Positions 26,342-37,728 of a DNA stretch of 64,000 nt are shown one piece after another. Position 1 is the first letter of the stretch. Each line of letters opens with the position of its first letter. The position numbers and the translations under genes were made by a program. Origin of the DNA: Wenjunlia tyrosinilytica (GTDB taxonomy: Bacteria; Actinomycetota; Actinomycetes; Streptomycetales; Streptomycetaceae); assembly GCF_014646055.1 (NCBI RefSeq), contig NZ_BMMS01000030.1, forward strand, positions 34,503 to 98,502, read 5' to 3'. Below the pieces are notes generated by a model that saw nothing but the letters and a program-made list of their open reading frames with translations, was not told the origin of the DNA and did not search any database.

Positions 26342-26737
26342 GTGCACCCCTTCCGCAAGGCCGTCGAAGCAGGCGACATGGACGCGGTCGCCGCCCTCCT
26401 TGCCGAGAACGTCGTCTTCACCAGCCCCGCCGTCTTCAAGCCGTATCCGGGCAAGGCGATCACCGCCGCGATCCTGAACGCCGTGTCGCAGGTCTTCGAG
26501 GACTTCACCTACATCCGGGAGATCGCGAACCCGGACGGCCGCGACCACGCCTTCGTCTTCACCGCCACCGTGAACGGCAAGCAGCTCACGGGCTGCGACT
26601 TCCTCCACTTCGACGAGGACGGCAAGATCGACGACTTCATGGTGATGGTCCGCCCCCTCTCGGCCGCCAAGGCGCTGTCCGAGGCGATGGGCGCGAAGTC
26701 CGACGAGATCGCGCGCGAGGCGGGCGGCCATGAGTGA
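26342..26737 (+). CDS. SnoaL-like (NTF2-fold) protein
   Basis: A 131-residue single-domain protein of the nuclear-transport-factor-2/SnoaL-like group: FRKAVEAGDMDAVAALLAEN, then VFTSPAVFKPYPG, and DGKIDDFMVMVRPL near the end. Members are small-molecule isomerases, hydrolases or cyclases. I chose GTG 26342 with ACGAGG upstream over the in-frame ATG at 26303, which has no ribosome site. It overlaps the next gene by eight bases, so the two are coupled. Confidence 0.8.
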   Translation: MHPFRKAVEAGDMDAVAALLAENVVFTSPAVFKPYPGKAITAAILNAVSQVFEDFTYIREIANPDGRDHAFVFTATVNGKQLTGCDFLHFDEDGKIDDFMVMVRPLSAAKALSEAMGAKSDEIAREAGGHE

Positions 26738-28211
26738 CTTCGACGCCGTGGTCATCGGCGCGGGCAACGCCGGACTGACCGCCGCCACCACCCTCCAGCG
26801 CGCGGGACTGCGCACGCTGCTGGTGGAGCGCCACAGCATCCCCGGCGGCTGCGCCACCTCGTTCCGGCGGGGCCGCTACGAGTTCGAGGTGGCCCTGCAC
26901 CAGCTCTCCGGTATCGGGTCGGAGGGCCAGGAGTTCTCCCTGCGGGGTCTGTTCGAGAAGCTGGGCGTCATCGACCGCCTCGACTTCGTCCAGGAGCACG
27001 ACCTCTACCGGGCCGTCGTGCCCGGCGAGTACGACGTGACGCTGCCCGCGGACTGGGCGGCCGCCGTGGACGTCCTGAGCGATGCCTTCCCGGGCAACCG
27101 TGAGCGGGTCGAGCGGTTCTTCCAGCTGGTGAAGGACACCACGATCTGGCAGATGGCCGCCATGCGCGGGCTGCCCCCCGAGCAGGTCGACCCCACCTAC
27201 TTCCGTCAGGGGCTGCGCCCGCTCAGCGAGGTGCTGGACGACCACTTCGACGACCCCCGGCTGAAGTCGGTCCTCGCCACCTACTGGACCTATGCCGGAC
27301 AGCCGCCCTCCCGGCTCGCCTTCCAGGACCTGGCGCTGATGCTGTTCGCCTACCTCGAGTTCAAGCCCTGGCACATCAGGGGCGGCTCGCAGGCCATGTC
27401 CAGCGCGTTCCTCGACTCGTTCCTCGCGGCGGGCGGCGAGGTCCGCTTCAACACGGCGGTCGAGGCGATCCTGACCGAGCGGGGACGCGCCGTCGGAGTG
27501 CGCCTCGACGACGGCCAGGAGGTCTCCGCGCGGGACGTCATCTCCAACGCCTCGCTGCCGCTGACGTACGCCATGCTCGGCGATGCCGTTCCCACGACCG
27601 TACGGAACGATCTCGCCACCCGGCGGATCGGCGTGTCGGGCTTCGTCCTGCACATGGGCCTTGACGCCACACCCGCCGAGCTCGGCTTCACCACCAGCAC
27701 CACCTTCGTCAACGCCGACCTGGACGAGGACCGCCTGCACGCCTCCTGGCACACCCTGGAGCCGGCCCGCGGGATCTGCGTCTCCTCCTACGACGTCGCC
27801 CCGATCGGCTTCGCCCCCTCGGGCGCCACGCACGTCAGCCTCATGACGCTCCAGTACGCGGACGCCTGGGACAAGGTCTCGCCCGGCGAGTACGCCCGCG
27901 CCAAGTTCGCCTACGCCGAGACACTGCTGGACCGCGTCGAGGTGATCACGCCCGGCATCCGCGACGCCATCGAGGAGGTCGACGTCGCCACCCCGATGAC
28001 CATGTCCCGCTACCTCGGGCATCCGGGCGGCGCGATCTACGGCTACGACCAGGACCGCACCGAGAACTGGCTCTTCCGCAACAGCGAACGCGAGACCCAT
28101 GTCCCCGGGCTGCACCTGGCCGGCTCTTGGGTCGCAACGGGTGGCTTCCAGCCGACGCTGGAATCCGGTCACCGGGTCGCTCGCCGCCTGCTGCGCCACC
28201 AGGCCGCCTGA
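26730..28211 (+). CDS. CrtI/phytoene-desaturase-like FAD oxidoreductase
   Basis: A 493-residue flavoprotein. VVIGAGNAGLTAATTLQRAG at the N-terminus is the FAD dinucleotide fold, followed by ERHSIPGGCATSFRRGRYEF, typical of the phytoene desaturase/retinol saturase superfamily. LHLAGSWVATGGFQPTLESG near the end is the second FAD contact. Candidate chemistry is desaturation or saturation of a polyene or isoprenoid-like substrate. It overlaps the SnoaL-like gene and is followed 25 bases later by a ferredoxin-reductase-like gene. Substrate unknown. Confidence 0.85.
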   Translation: MSDFDAVVIGAGNAGLTAATTLQRAGLRTLLVERHSIPGGCATSFRRGRYEFEVALHQLSGIGSEGQEFSLRGLFEKLGVIDRLDFVQEHDLYRAVVPGEYDVTLPADWAAAVDVLSDAFPGNRERVERFFQLVKDTTIWQMAAMRGLPPEQVDPTYFRQGLRPLSEVLDDHFDDPRLKSVLATYWTYAGQPPSRLAFQDLALMLFAYLEFKPWHIRGGSQAMSSAFLDSFLAAGGEVRFNTAVEAILTERGRAVGVRLDDGQEVSARDVISNASLPLTYAMLGDAVPTTVRNDLATRRIGVSGFVLHMGLDATPAELGFTTSTTFVNADLDEDRLHASWHTLEPARGICVSSYDVAPIGFAPSGATHVSLMTLQYADAWDKVSPGEYARAKFAYAETLLDRVEVITPGIRDAIEEVDVATPMTMSRYLGHPGGAIYGYDQDRTENWLFRNSERETHVPGLHLAGSWVATGGFQPTLESGHRVARRLLRHQAA

Positions 28212-28236
28212 CCGCACGATCCGACAGGGAGCCCCC

Positions 28237-29373
28237 GTGACCCACCGCCTCGCCCCTCTCTTCGAGGGCTACACCGACATCCAGGCCGACATCGACGGCC
28301 GCCCCGCCGACACCGCCGACCACACCGCGCAGACAAGCCGCACTGTCGCGTCGTACCACCCCCGGCGGCTCGCCCTCACCGTCTCCGGGATCATCACGGA
28401 GACCGTCAGCTCCGCCACCTTCCGGCTGCGCCGACCCGACGGCGCGGACCTGCCGCCGTTCCTCGCCGGGCAGTACGTGGGCGTGTTCGCCGACGGCACC
28501 AACCGCCCGTACGCCCTGTCCTCCGGCCCGGCGAGCCTCGACCACTGGGACCTGACGGTGCGCCGGGTGCCCGGCGGGCGGATCAGCAACCACCTCATCG
28601 ACACGCTCGCGGTGGGCGGCACACTCACCACGACCGGGCCGATGGGCACCTTCCACCACAACCCGCTCTTCCACGGCGACGACCTCGTGTTCCTCGCCGG
28701 CGGCTCCGGTGTCGTGCCGGCCATGAGCATGATCCGCGACATCCTCGACAACGGACTGGACCGCCGCTTCCATCTGATCTACGGCTCCCGCACGCCCGAC
28801 GACGTCATCTTCCACGAGGAACTCGACGCCATCGCCGCCGACCACCCGAACATCCGCGTCGACCACGTCATGACCGAACCTGGAAACGGGTGGGCCGGCC
28901 CCACCGGCCTGCTGAGCTCCACGCTGATCAAGACCCTCGCGGGTCCGCTCGACCGCCGCATGGTCTACGTGTGCGGCCCCCAGGCCCTGTACCCCTACGC
29001 GCTGCGGCAGTTGGAAGAGCTCGGCCACCCCCGCCGCCGGATCCGCTTCGAGGCCAACGGCGCCCCCGCCGACCCCACCCGCCAGGCCCACTGGCCGGCC
29101 GACGCGGACCCCGGCGCCGAGGTCACCGTCACCGCCGGCGGTACCTCGTTCCGCACCCCTCGCGGACGGCCCCTGCTGGACGCGCTGGAGGACCAGGGCA
29201 TCCGACCGGAAGCCGCCTGCCGCTCAGGCGAGTGCGGCCTGTGCCGCGTCCGCGTCCTCAAGGGCACCGTGCACAACGCCGAGGAAGCCCGACTGCGGTT
29301 GTCCGACGAGCGGTTCGGCTACACCCACTCCTGCGTCGCCTACCCGGTCACCGACCTCGACCTCGACCTCTGA
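28237..29373 (+). CDS. FAD/NAD(P) reductase with C-terminal 2Fe-2S ferredoxin domain
   Basis: A 378-residue electron-transfer protein. It has an FNR-type FAD domain (NRPYALSSGP), an NAD(P) domain (FLAGGSGVVPAMSM, then VYVCGPQALYPYAL), and a plant-type 2Fe-2S domain with CRSGECGLC plus a fourth Cys in THSCVAYP. This layout matches phenylacetate-CoA and alkane/steroid oxygenase reductases. An oxygenase component is not seen nearby, so it may serve the flavoenzymes of this run. Start is GTG 28237 with CAGGGAG upstream. Confidence 0.87.
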   Translation: MTHRLAPLFEGYTDIQADIDGRPADTADHTAQTSRTVASYHPRRLALTVSGIITETVSSATFRLRRPDGADLPPFLAGQYVGVFADGTNRPYALSSGPASLDHWDLTVRRVPGGRISNHLIDTLAVGGTLTTTGPMGTFHHNPLFHGDDLVFLAGGSGVVPAMSMIRDILDNGLDRRFHLIYGSRTPDDVIFHEELDAIAADHPNIRVDHVMTEPGNGWAGPTGLLSSTLIKTLAGPLDRRMVYVCGPQALYPYALRQLEELGHPRRRIRFEANGAPADPTRQAHWPADADPGAEVTVTAGGTSFRTPRGRPLLDALEDQGIRPEAACRSGECGLCRVRVLKGTVHNAEEARLRLSDERFGYTHSCVAYPVTDLDLDL

Positions 29374-29374
29374 T

Positions 29375-29416
29375 CCGGTACGGCGGCCGCGTCCCGCGAC
29401 GCGGCCGCCGTACCGG
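29375..29416 (+). terminator. perfect 19-bp stem hairpin between reductase and ligase genes
   Basis: CCGGTACGGCGGCCGCGTC at 29375-29393 pairs exactly with 29398-29416 around a CCGC loop, starting two bases after the reductase stop. It is very stable and lacks a U-tract. It could end or attenuate the upstream transcript before the acyl-CoA ligase gene. Confidence 0.7.
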
Positions 29417-29440
29417 CCCACCGAAGGAGCCGAGACAACC

Positions 29441-31072
29441 GTGTCCATGATCGACGCACCCGCCGTCGCCCAGCTGGCCGAGCTGGCGGGTGGAGCCTAC
29501 GGCCCGCGCACCGCCCTGCGGTTCAAGCGCGCCGGAGCCTGGCACACCCTCAGCTACAGCCAACTCACCGAATCCGTCGACGCGTTCGCGACCGGCCTGC
29601 TCGACCTGGGTGTGCTGCCCGGCGATCACGTCGGCATCCTTTCCGACACCCGCCACGAGTGGACCCTGTGCGATCTCGCCGTCGCCCGGGCCGGAGCCGT
29701 CAGCATCCCCGTCTACCCCACCAGCACGCTCGACGAGTGCACCTGGGTCCTCACCCACGCCCGTGTCGGCACCGTCGTCTGCGACACCGCCGCCCGCGCC
29801 GACATCGCCGCCCAGGTGCCCGGCGTCGACACAGTGCTCGTCTTCGATCCCGAGCCCTCCGCACGGCACCGGGCCTGGGAGGCGTTGCGCACAGCCCCCA
29901 CCCGGAGCGACCGTGAGCGGCTGCGCGCCATCGCCGAGGAGGTGCGGCCCGACGACCTCGCCACCGTGATCTACACCTCCGGAACCACGGGCCACCCCAA
30001 GGGCTGCATGCTCACGCACGCCAACTGGCAGGCCGCCTGCAACGCCAGCACCGCCCTCCTGGAAGGACTTGGTGACGGCGAGGAGGTCTACCTCCATCTG
30101 CCGCTGGCGCACGTGATGTCCCGCAGCATCCAATACATCACGCTCACCCGCGGTGCGGCCCTCGCCTACTTCGGCGGGGACATCCGCGACGTCATCACGG
30201 AACTCGGCGAGATCCGGCCCACGGTCCTGCCGTCGGTACCCAGGCTGTTCGAGAAGGCATACACCGCCGTCCGGGACCTGCCGCCCGAGGCCGTCGCCAA
30301 GGCGGTCGGCGGACGCATCCGGCTCGCCGTCACCGGGGCTGCCCCCATGGCCCGGGAAGTCTTCGACTTCTTCGCCTCCTGCGGTATCCCGGTCCTGGAC
30401 GCCTACGGGATGACCGAGTCCAGCGCGCTGATGACCGCGAACCGCCCGGACGACCACCGTCCCGGCACCGTTGGCCGCCCCCTTCCGGGCGTGGAGATAC
30501 GCATCTCCGAAGAGGGCGAGATCCTCAGCCGGGGATCGGGTGTTTTCGCCGGATACCTCCACGACCCGGAGGCGACGAGTGAAACCCTGGCCGACGGCTG
30601 GCTCCACACCGGCGACCTCGGCGAGCTCGACGCCGACGGCTATCTGACGATCACGGGCCGCAAGAAGGAACTCATCATCACCGCCACGGGCAAGAACATT
30701 GCGCCGGCCGCCCTGGAGAACGGCCTGCGGGAAAGCCCCTGGATCTCCCAGGCCGTCATGGTCGGGGACCGCCGGCCCCATGCCGCCGTCCTCGTCACCC
30801 TCGACCCCGACGCCATCAGCGCCTGGGCCGCCAACCGCGGCTTACCGGCCGACCTGCCCCAACTCGCCCGGCACGCCGACGTCCTGGCCCTGATTCAGGC
30901 CGAACTCGACCGCGTCAACGCCCGCTTCGCCCCCGCCATCCGCGCCCGCGCGTTCACCGTCCTCGACCACGACTTCACGATCGAGGACGGCACCCTCACT
31001 CCCACGCTCAAGGTCCGTCGCACGGCAGTGGCGCAACGCTACGGCGACGCGATCGATGCTCTGTACGGCTGA
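29441..31072 (+). CDS. long-chain fatty-acid-CoA ligase-like enzyme
   Basis: A 543-residue AMP-forming ligase, complete. It has IYTSGTTGHPKGCMLTHANW, LDAYGMTESSALM, the hinge GDLGELDADGYLTITGRKKE, and the LIITATGKNIAPAALE segment characteristic of long-chain (FadD15-type) ligases. It should activate a medium to long or branched carboxylate as its CoA thioester. Start GTG 29441 has GAAGGAG upstream; an ATG follows two codons later. It precedes a dienoyl-CoA reductase, so the acid activated is probably unsaturated. Confidence 0.9.
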   Translation: MSMIDAPAVAQLAELAGGAYGPRTALRFKRAGAWHTLSYSQLTESVDAFATGLLDLGVLPGDHVGILSDTRHEWTLCDLAVARAGAVSIPVYPTSTLDECTWVLTHARVGTVVCDTAARADIAAQVPGVDTVLVFDPEPSARHRAWEALRTAPTRSDRERLRAIAEEVRPDDLATVIYTSGTTGHPKGCMLTHANWQAACNASTALLEGLGDGEEVYLHLPLAHVMSRSIQYITLTRGAALAYFGGDIRDVITELGEIRPTVLPSVPRLFEKAYTAVRDLPPEAVAKAVGGRIRLAVTGAAPMAREVFDFFASCGIPVLDAYGMTESSALMTANRPDDHRPGTVGRPLPGVEIRISEEGEILSRGSGVFAGYLHDPEATSETLADGWLHTGDLGELDADGYLTITGRKKELIITATGKNIAPAALENGLRESPWISQAVMVGDRRPHAAVLVTLDPDAISAWAANRGLPADLPQLARHADVLALIQAELDRVNARFAPAIRARAFTVLDHDFTIEDGTLTPTLKVRRTAVAQRYGDAIDALYG

Positions 31073-33316
<2,244 letters not shown>

Positions 33317-33408
33317 GCCAGTCCCGCTGTCCGAACAGTGCGGCCCCGGCTCGCCGGTAAGTAGTTCTGCGAATGGTGCTGTCCAGGCGCGCCTTTTAGG
33401 GTTGGTTC

Positions 33409-34872
33409 GTGAGTACGGCAATCGTGGTGGGCAGCGGCCCCAATGGTCTGGCCGCTGCTGTTTCGCTCGCTCGAGAGGGCGTGGAGGTCACCGTCCTGGA
33501 GGCTGCCGACACGATCGGCGGCGGCACGCGTTCCAGCGAACTGACACCAGGCCTCCTGCACGACCACTGCTCGGCCACCCACCCGATGGCCGTGGGTTCA
33601 CCATTCCTGCGCACCCTTGATCTGGATCGCTACGGCTTGCGCTGGTGCCTTCCGGAGATCGACTGCGTGCATCCGCTGGACTCCGGTGACGCCGGCGTCC
33701 TGCACCGGTCCGTGCGGGATACGGCCCGGGGCTTGGGCGGTCTGGACGGGCGGCTGTGGCAGTGGATGTTCGGCACCCTCGCCGACGGCTACGACAGGCT
33801 CGCCGAGGACGTCATGGGTCCGCTCCTGCACGTGCCGAAGCATCCGCTGGGTTTCGGCAGGTTCGGGTTGCAGGCGCTGTTGCCCGTCGGCGCCGTGGCC
33901 GGGCTGTGGCGCTCCGCGCGTGCCCGCGCCCTGTTCGCAGGGGTGGCAGCACATGCGTTCCGGCCGTTCCACCGTCCGGCCACCGCCGGCGTGGGCCTGT
34001 TGATCGTCGCTGCCGGACACCGTTATGGCTGGCCCGTGGCCGCGGGCGGTTCCCGGGCGATCACTGACGCGCTTGCTGCCCTTCTCGCCGATCTCGGCGG
34101 CAGGACAGAGACCGGCGTCCTCGTGCGCTCCATGGCGCAGCTGCCCTCGGCCGATGCAGTCCTCTTCGACCTTGCCCCGCGTGCGGTCGCCGACATCGTG
34201 GGCGACCGGCTGCCCGGGCGGGTCGCACGCGCCTACCGCCGCTTCCGCCATGGACCCGGCGCCTTCAAGGTCGACTTCGCGGTCGAGGGCGGCGTCCCGT
34301 GGAGCAACGAGGCGGCCCGCCGGGCCGGCACCGTCCATCTGGGAGGCACCTACGCGGAGATCGCCCGAACCGAGCGTATGATCCACGTCGGCCGAATGCC
34401 CGAGCGCCCCTTCGTGCTCGTCGGCCAGCAGTATCTGGCCGACCCGCAGCGATCCAACGGCAACATCCACCCGGTCTGGACCTACGCGCACGTACCACAC
34501 GGCTACGACGGAGACGCGACGGAGGCGATCATCCGTCAAATAGAGCGATTCGCTCCCGGGTTCCGCGAGCGGGTCCATGGCATGGCCGTCCGCTCGACGG
34601 CCGCCTTCGAAGCGTACAACGCGAACTACGTCGGCGGCGACATCGTCACGGGGGCGAACACCGTCGCCCAACTCGTCATGCGCCCCCGCCTCGCCCTCGA
34701 TCCCTACAGCACGGGCGTGCCGGGCATGTTCATCTGCTCCGCGGCGTCACCGCCCGGGGCCGGCGCCCACGGCATGTGCGGAGCGAACGCCGCCGCATCG
34801 GCCCTGCGATATCTCGGCCGAGGGCACGGAAAGTCCGGCCGCACCGCGGGACCGCGGTCCGCGCAAAGCTGA
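33409..34872 (+). CDS. second CrtI-like NAD(P)/FAD-dependent oxidoreductase
   Basis: A 487-residue flavoprotein with AIVVGSGPNGLAAAVSLARE and LEAADTIGGGTRSSELT at the N-terminus, and a C-terminal FICSAASPPGAGAHGMCGAN stretch typical of the CrtI-like/PYROXD2 group rather than canonical phytoene desaturases. It follows the dienoyl-CoA reductase gene by 92 bases on the same strand. With the CrtI-like gene at 26730 this run has two such flavoenzymes, only distantly similar to each other. Substrate unknown. Confidence 0.83.
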   Translation: MSTAIVVGSGPNGLAAAVSLAREGVEVTVLEAADTIGGGTRSSELTPGLLHDHCSATHPMAVGSPFLRTLDLDRYGLRWCLPEIDCVHPLDSGDAGVLHRSVRDTARGLGGLDGRLWQWMFGTLADGYDRLAEDVMGPLLHVPKHPLGFGRFGLQALLPVGAVAGLWRSARARALFAGVAAHAFRPFHRPATAGVGLLIVAAGHRYGWPVAAGGSRAITDALAALLADLGGRTETGVLVRSMAQLPSADAVLFDLAPRAVADIVGDRLPGRVARAYRRFRHGPGAFKVDFAVEGGVPWSNEAARRAGTVHLGGTYAEIARTERMIHVGRMPERPFVLVGQQYLADPQRSNGNIHPVWTYAHVPHGYDGDATEAIIRQIERFAPGFRERVHGMAVRSTAAFEAYNANYVGGDIVTGANTVAQLVMRPRLALDPYSTGVPGMFICSAASPPGAGAHGMCGANAAASALRYLGRGHGKSGRTAGPRSAQS

Positions 34873-35411
34873 AGCGTGTTGCAGAAGGCCGTGGTCAGGG
34901 CCCTGCGGTCGTCGCGGTTGCCGGGCAGAGGTCGGCCGACGCGACGACGAGTCAGGTGCCGGCGTCGATGACGACCTGGTGGTCGGGGGAGTACCGGGCA
35001 GACTCCGCGGCCGTCCCCCGCCGAACCTCGTCCGCACCCTCACGCCGCAATGCGACGATCAGCACCCCGAACAGGCACCGGCTCAGCCCGGTGAACGGGG
35101 CTGTCCAGGACGGCTCCGACGCCGTGAAACGCACCAGCCGCGGCAAGATCGCCCCGCCCATTTCCAGCAGTCGCGGGACAGCCCTCAATCAGTTACGAAG
35201 CGTGCCGGCGCGAATACGTTAGTCGGGGTCCGAGTGGCGTGATTTTGAGTAGCTCCCGAATCGCTCTGCGTAATGGATAAATGGGAACGCTCTCACGCAG
35301 GTTTAGGTATTTTTCTCAATACAGGAAAGGGCGGCGATCGGGCATGGTTGTCCCCACGAGAGCGCCAGAGCATTAGGGCTCCGGTGCTCGCTTCCGAAGG
35401 GAAAATTGCGG
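34873..35411. other. spacer upstream of the RiPP-like operon
   Basis: This 539-base region separates the oxidoreductase gene from the candidate precursor gene. A leftward 78-codon frame (34952-35188) has no recognisable motif and no clear ribosome site. From about 35220 to 35400 the DNA is markedly less GC-rich, a likely place for the operon promoter, though I cannot assign -35/-10 boxes. Confidence 0.4.
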
Positions 35412-35672
35412 ATGAGTAGCATCACGAAGGCAGTGGACAGTTTGAACCTCCCTGTGGAGGGCGCGATCTTCACCTCCGCCCGCCCCACCATGGGCCCCGC
35501 GATCGGGCGGGGAATCGTTCGCGCGAGCTCGGCCCTGGCGAATGTGACCCAGGCCGCTGCCGGTGCTGCCGGGATCGCCGCCAACGTCTGCGCGGTACAG
35601 GCGAACCAGGCCGTCGCGGCCCAGGCGAACCAGGCCGTCGCGGCCAACCAGGCTGCCGCCAACGGTGGCTGA
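35412..35672 (+). CDS. candidate RiPP precursor peptide with Ala/Asn/Gln repeat tail
   Basis: An 86-residue peptide in the first position of an operon with CypH-like, CypL-like and ABC exporter genes. Residues 1-35 (MSSITKAVDSLNLPVEGAIF onward) look like a leader. A small-residue middle holds Ser41-Ser42, Thr48 and one Cys (Cys60). The tail from residue 63 is two exact copies of QANQAVAA followed by NQAAANGG. The linaridin PxxxTP leader motif is not present; the nearest is ARPTMGP. The ATG at 35412 has GAAGGG ten bases upstream. No transmembrane helix is obvious, though the Ala-rich middle is hydrophobic. Precursor role is inferred from context and composition; a small structural protein is the alternative. 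Confidence 0.65.
   Translation: MSSITKAVDSLNLPVEGAIFTSARPTMGPAIGRGIVRASSALANVTQAAAGAAGIAANVCAVQANQAVAAQANQAVAANQAAANGG
35598..35645 (+). repeat. two perfect 24-bp tandem copies in the precursor gene
   Basis: The 24-base unit that encodes QANQAVAA occurs at 35598-35621 and again, without a mismatch, at 35622-35645. A third, shorter and diverged copy follows (AACCAGGCTGCCGCC at 35646-35660). Identity at the DNA level points to recent duplication. Confidence 0.9.
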
Positions 35673-35732
35673 CCGGCCCCTTCGCCTGAAATGTGTGGGC
35701 TGATGACAGCCGACAGAGAAAGTGCATGAAGC

Positions 35733-35763
35733 TGCCGGGCCAAAGGTGTGTTTTGGCCCGGCA
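35733..35763 (+). terminator. hairpin between precursor and modification genes
   Basis: TGCCGGGCCAAA at 35733-35744 pairs perfectly with 35752-35763 around a seven-base loop. It sits 60 bases after the precursor stop and ten bases before the first ATG of the next gene. In RiPP operons a leaky hairpin here raises precursor message over enzyme message. Confidence 0.65.
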
Positions 35764-35772
35764 GCGCATCAG

Positions 35773-37728
35773 ATGACACCAATGCTTCTGCAAGCTATCA
35801 CGAACCGAGGTCCCGTGGAATTTCCTCGAAAACTTCCAGTCAGAGTGCCCGGGAAAATCACCTCTGCGGTTTTCGGCTCCGCTCCGATCAGCCGACAACG
35901 CGCCATGGGTGTGTCCGAGCGGCTGGCCGCCGCGACAAGTTTGACCTCGTCTCTCGAGATTCTGACGCAACGCGGCACGATGGACAAGGGAGGCTTGGCC
36001 GACTGGGACATCACCAAGGATTCCCTGACCGGGTCCAGCCCCCTGGTCCGTCGCATGATCAACGGGGTCAGCGGGCCGAGGACCACGACCGTTCTGCATG
36101 TCGGGCGCGTCGCGGTCTGCGTCGGCATGCTGCTGCCCGGCAACTCTCGCTGGCGGGGCGTGGGCAGCCTCTACCTCGGCGCCACCTCCGCTTTGCTCGG
36201 CCCCCGCCATCACTATGGAGGCGAGGGCTCCGACCAGGTGGCGACGCTGGTGCAGGTCGCCACCGGCACCGCTCGCCTGGTGCCTTCCCCGGCGGCAAAG
36301 GATGCCTTGCTGTGGTACGTCGCTCTCCAGGCCAACCTGTCCTACACGGTCTCCGGTTGGGTCAAGCTCCTGGGCCGGCCCTGGCGCGACGCCTCCGCTC
36401 TCGGTGGCGTGATGCGCACCCGCACCTATGGTCACGAGGGCATGTTCCGGTGGACCCAGGAACATCCCCGAGCCGCCAAGCTGCTCACCCACGGGGTGCT
36501 GGCGCTGGAATGCCTCTTCCCTCTCGCCTACCTGCGGGACGGCAAGCTGACTCGCCCCGTCATCGCGAGTGCTGCGGCCTTCCACCTGGCCAATGGCTAC
36601 TTCATGGGTCTTGGCCGGTTCGCCACCGCCTTCCCCTCGATGCACCCGCTGGTCGCCTACACCTCCGCCCCCCGCACCCACCCGGCCGTCGCCGGACGCG
36701 ACGACCGCGCCGTGCCGGCCGCGTTCGCCCTGCTCGCAGGAGGTGTGGCCGCCGCTGTCGGCACCGCGGTGCAACGGCGCCTGCGCGTAACGGAGGGCTG
36801 GCACACCTCACGCACTCTGACCACCCGCCACAAGAACCAACTGCAGTACGAGGTGTACTCACCCGGCGACGACCGGCAGCCGGTCGTCGTCCTCGCCAGC
36901 GGACTTCTCTCCACCAGCGAGCACTATGCCTGGATCGCCCAGCGCCTGTGTCACGAGACCAGGTACGGGGTCATCACCTACGCCCGTGCCGGATACGCCG
37001 GAAGCCGCCGCAAGGCTGCCACCCCCTTCTACCTGTCGGAGTCCGTCGACGACCTCGTAGATCTGGTGAACGGAGCGGTCGCCCCGCACCGCAAGGTGAT
37101 CCTGATCGGACACTCGATCGGCGGGGAACTGGCACGCCGTGCCGCCCTGGTCCTCGGCGACCGCATCCATGGCATCGCCTACTTGGACTCCTCCCACCCG
37201 GACCAGTTCAACCGCGCCGGGAACACGGTGGCCAAGCCCCTGGCCGGCCACTTCACCGCCATGAGCCGGGCGCTGCGCCTGGGCACGGGCATCCTCCTCA
37301 ACCGTCCGGCCGGGATCGGTGAACTGCCGCAGAACTATCAGAAGAAGGCCTTCGCCCAGTACGCGGATTCGCGCATGTGGGAGGCCGCACGCCGCGAGTG
37401 GAAGGCTGTCCAGGACGATTTCCGGACCTTTTCGGGGCAACTGGGCAGGATCACGGGCGTTCCAGGCCTCGTGATCTCCGCCCAGCGAACCGTGGACCGC
37501 AGTCCCGAACAGCTGCTCATGCACAGGGAACTGGCCGACGCCCACGTCGGTGCACCCACCGAGTGCGCGGTGATCGAGGGCGCGTCGCACGAGGGCCTGC
37601 TGGTCAACAACCGCTACGCAAACCAGGTGACGGATCGCGTCATCTCCTTCTTCGGTGACCTGGACCAGCGTTCCAAAGCCACCGGACCCGACCGCTTCGT
37701 CACCTTGAAGAAGGAGGCCCTCAAGTGA
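35773..37728 (+). CDS. CypH-like protein: HTTM-type membrane domain fused to alpha/beta hydrolase
   Basis: A 651-residue protein (from ATG 35773; ATG 35782 and GTG 35815 are alternatives, none with an ideal ribosome site). Residues about 100-335 carry several hydrophobic helices (VLHVGRVAVCVGMLLPG, GVGSLYLGATSALLG, LTHGVLALECLFPLAYL, AAFALLAGGVAAAVGTAV) like the HTTM/vitamin-K-carboxylase-like group. Residues about 355-640 are an alpha/beta hydrolase with Ser448 in LIGHSIGGE, AYLDSSHP and a C-terminal His in EGASHEG. From memory this architecture marks CypH proteins of linaridin clusters, where they are implicated in core-peptide modification, reportedly including epimerisation. It overlaps the next gene by four bases. 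Confidence 0.7.
   Translation: MTPMLLQAITNRGPVEFPRKLPVRVPGKITSAVFGSAPISRQRAMGVSERLAAATSLTSSLEILTQRGTMDKGGLADWDITKDSLTGSSPLVRRMINGVSGPRTTTVLHVGRVAVCVGMLLPGNSRWRGVGSLYLGATSALLGPRHHYGGEGSDQVATLVQVATGTARLVPSPAAKDALLWYVALQANLSYTVSGWVKLLGRPWRDASALGGVMRTRTYGHEGMFRWTQEHPRAAKLLTHGVLALECLFPLAYLRDGKLTRPVIASAAAFHLANGYFMGLGRFATAFPSMHPLVAYTSAPRTHPAVAGRDDRAVPAAFALLAGGVAAAVGTAVQRRLRVTEGWHTSRTLTTRHKNQLQYEVYSPGDDRQPVVVLASGLLSTSEHYAWIAQRLCHETRYGVITYARAGYAGSRRKAATPFYLSESVDDLVDLVNGAVAPHRKVILIGHSIGGELARRAALVLGDRIHGIAYLDSSHPDQFNRAGNTVAKPLAGHFTAMSRALRLGTGILLNRPAGIGELPQNYQKKAFAQYADSRMWEAARREWKAVQDDFRTFSGQLGRITGVPGLVISAQRTVDRSPEQLLMHRELADAHVGAPTECAVIEGASHEGLLVNNRYANQVTDRVISFFGDLDQRSKATGPDRFVTLKKEALK

Noticed and set aside
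34952..35188. 78-codon leftward frame before the RiPP-like operon
   Set aside because: It has no ribosome site and no motif. It could be a remnant of an unknown gene, but nothing in it supports a call.
35646..35672. Terminal Gly-Gly of the precursor as a double-glycine leader cleavage site
   Set aside because: Double-glycine sites separate leader from core; here nothing follows, and the exporter has no C39 peptidase domain.
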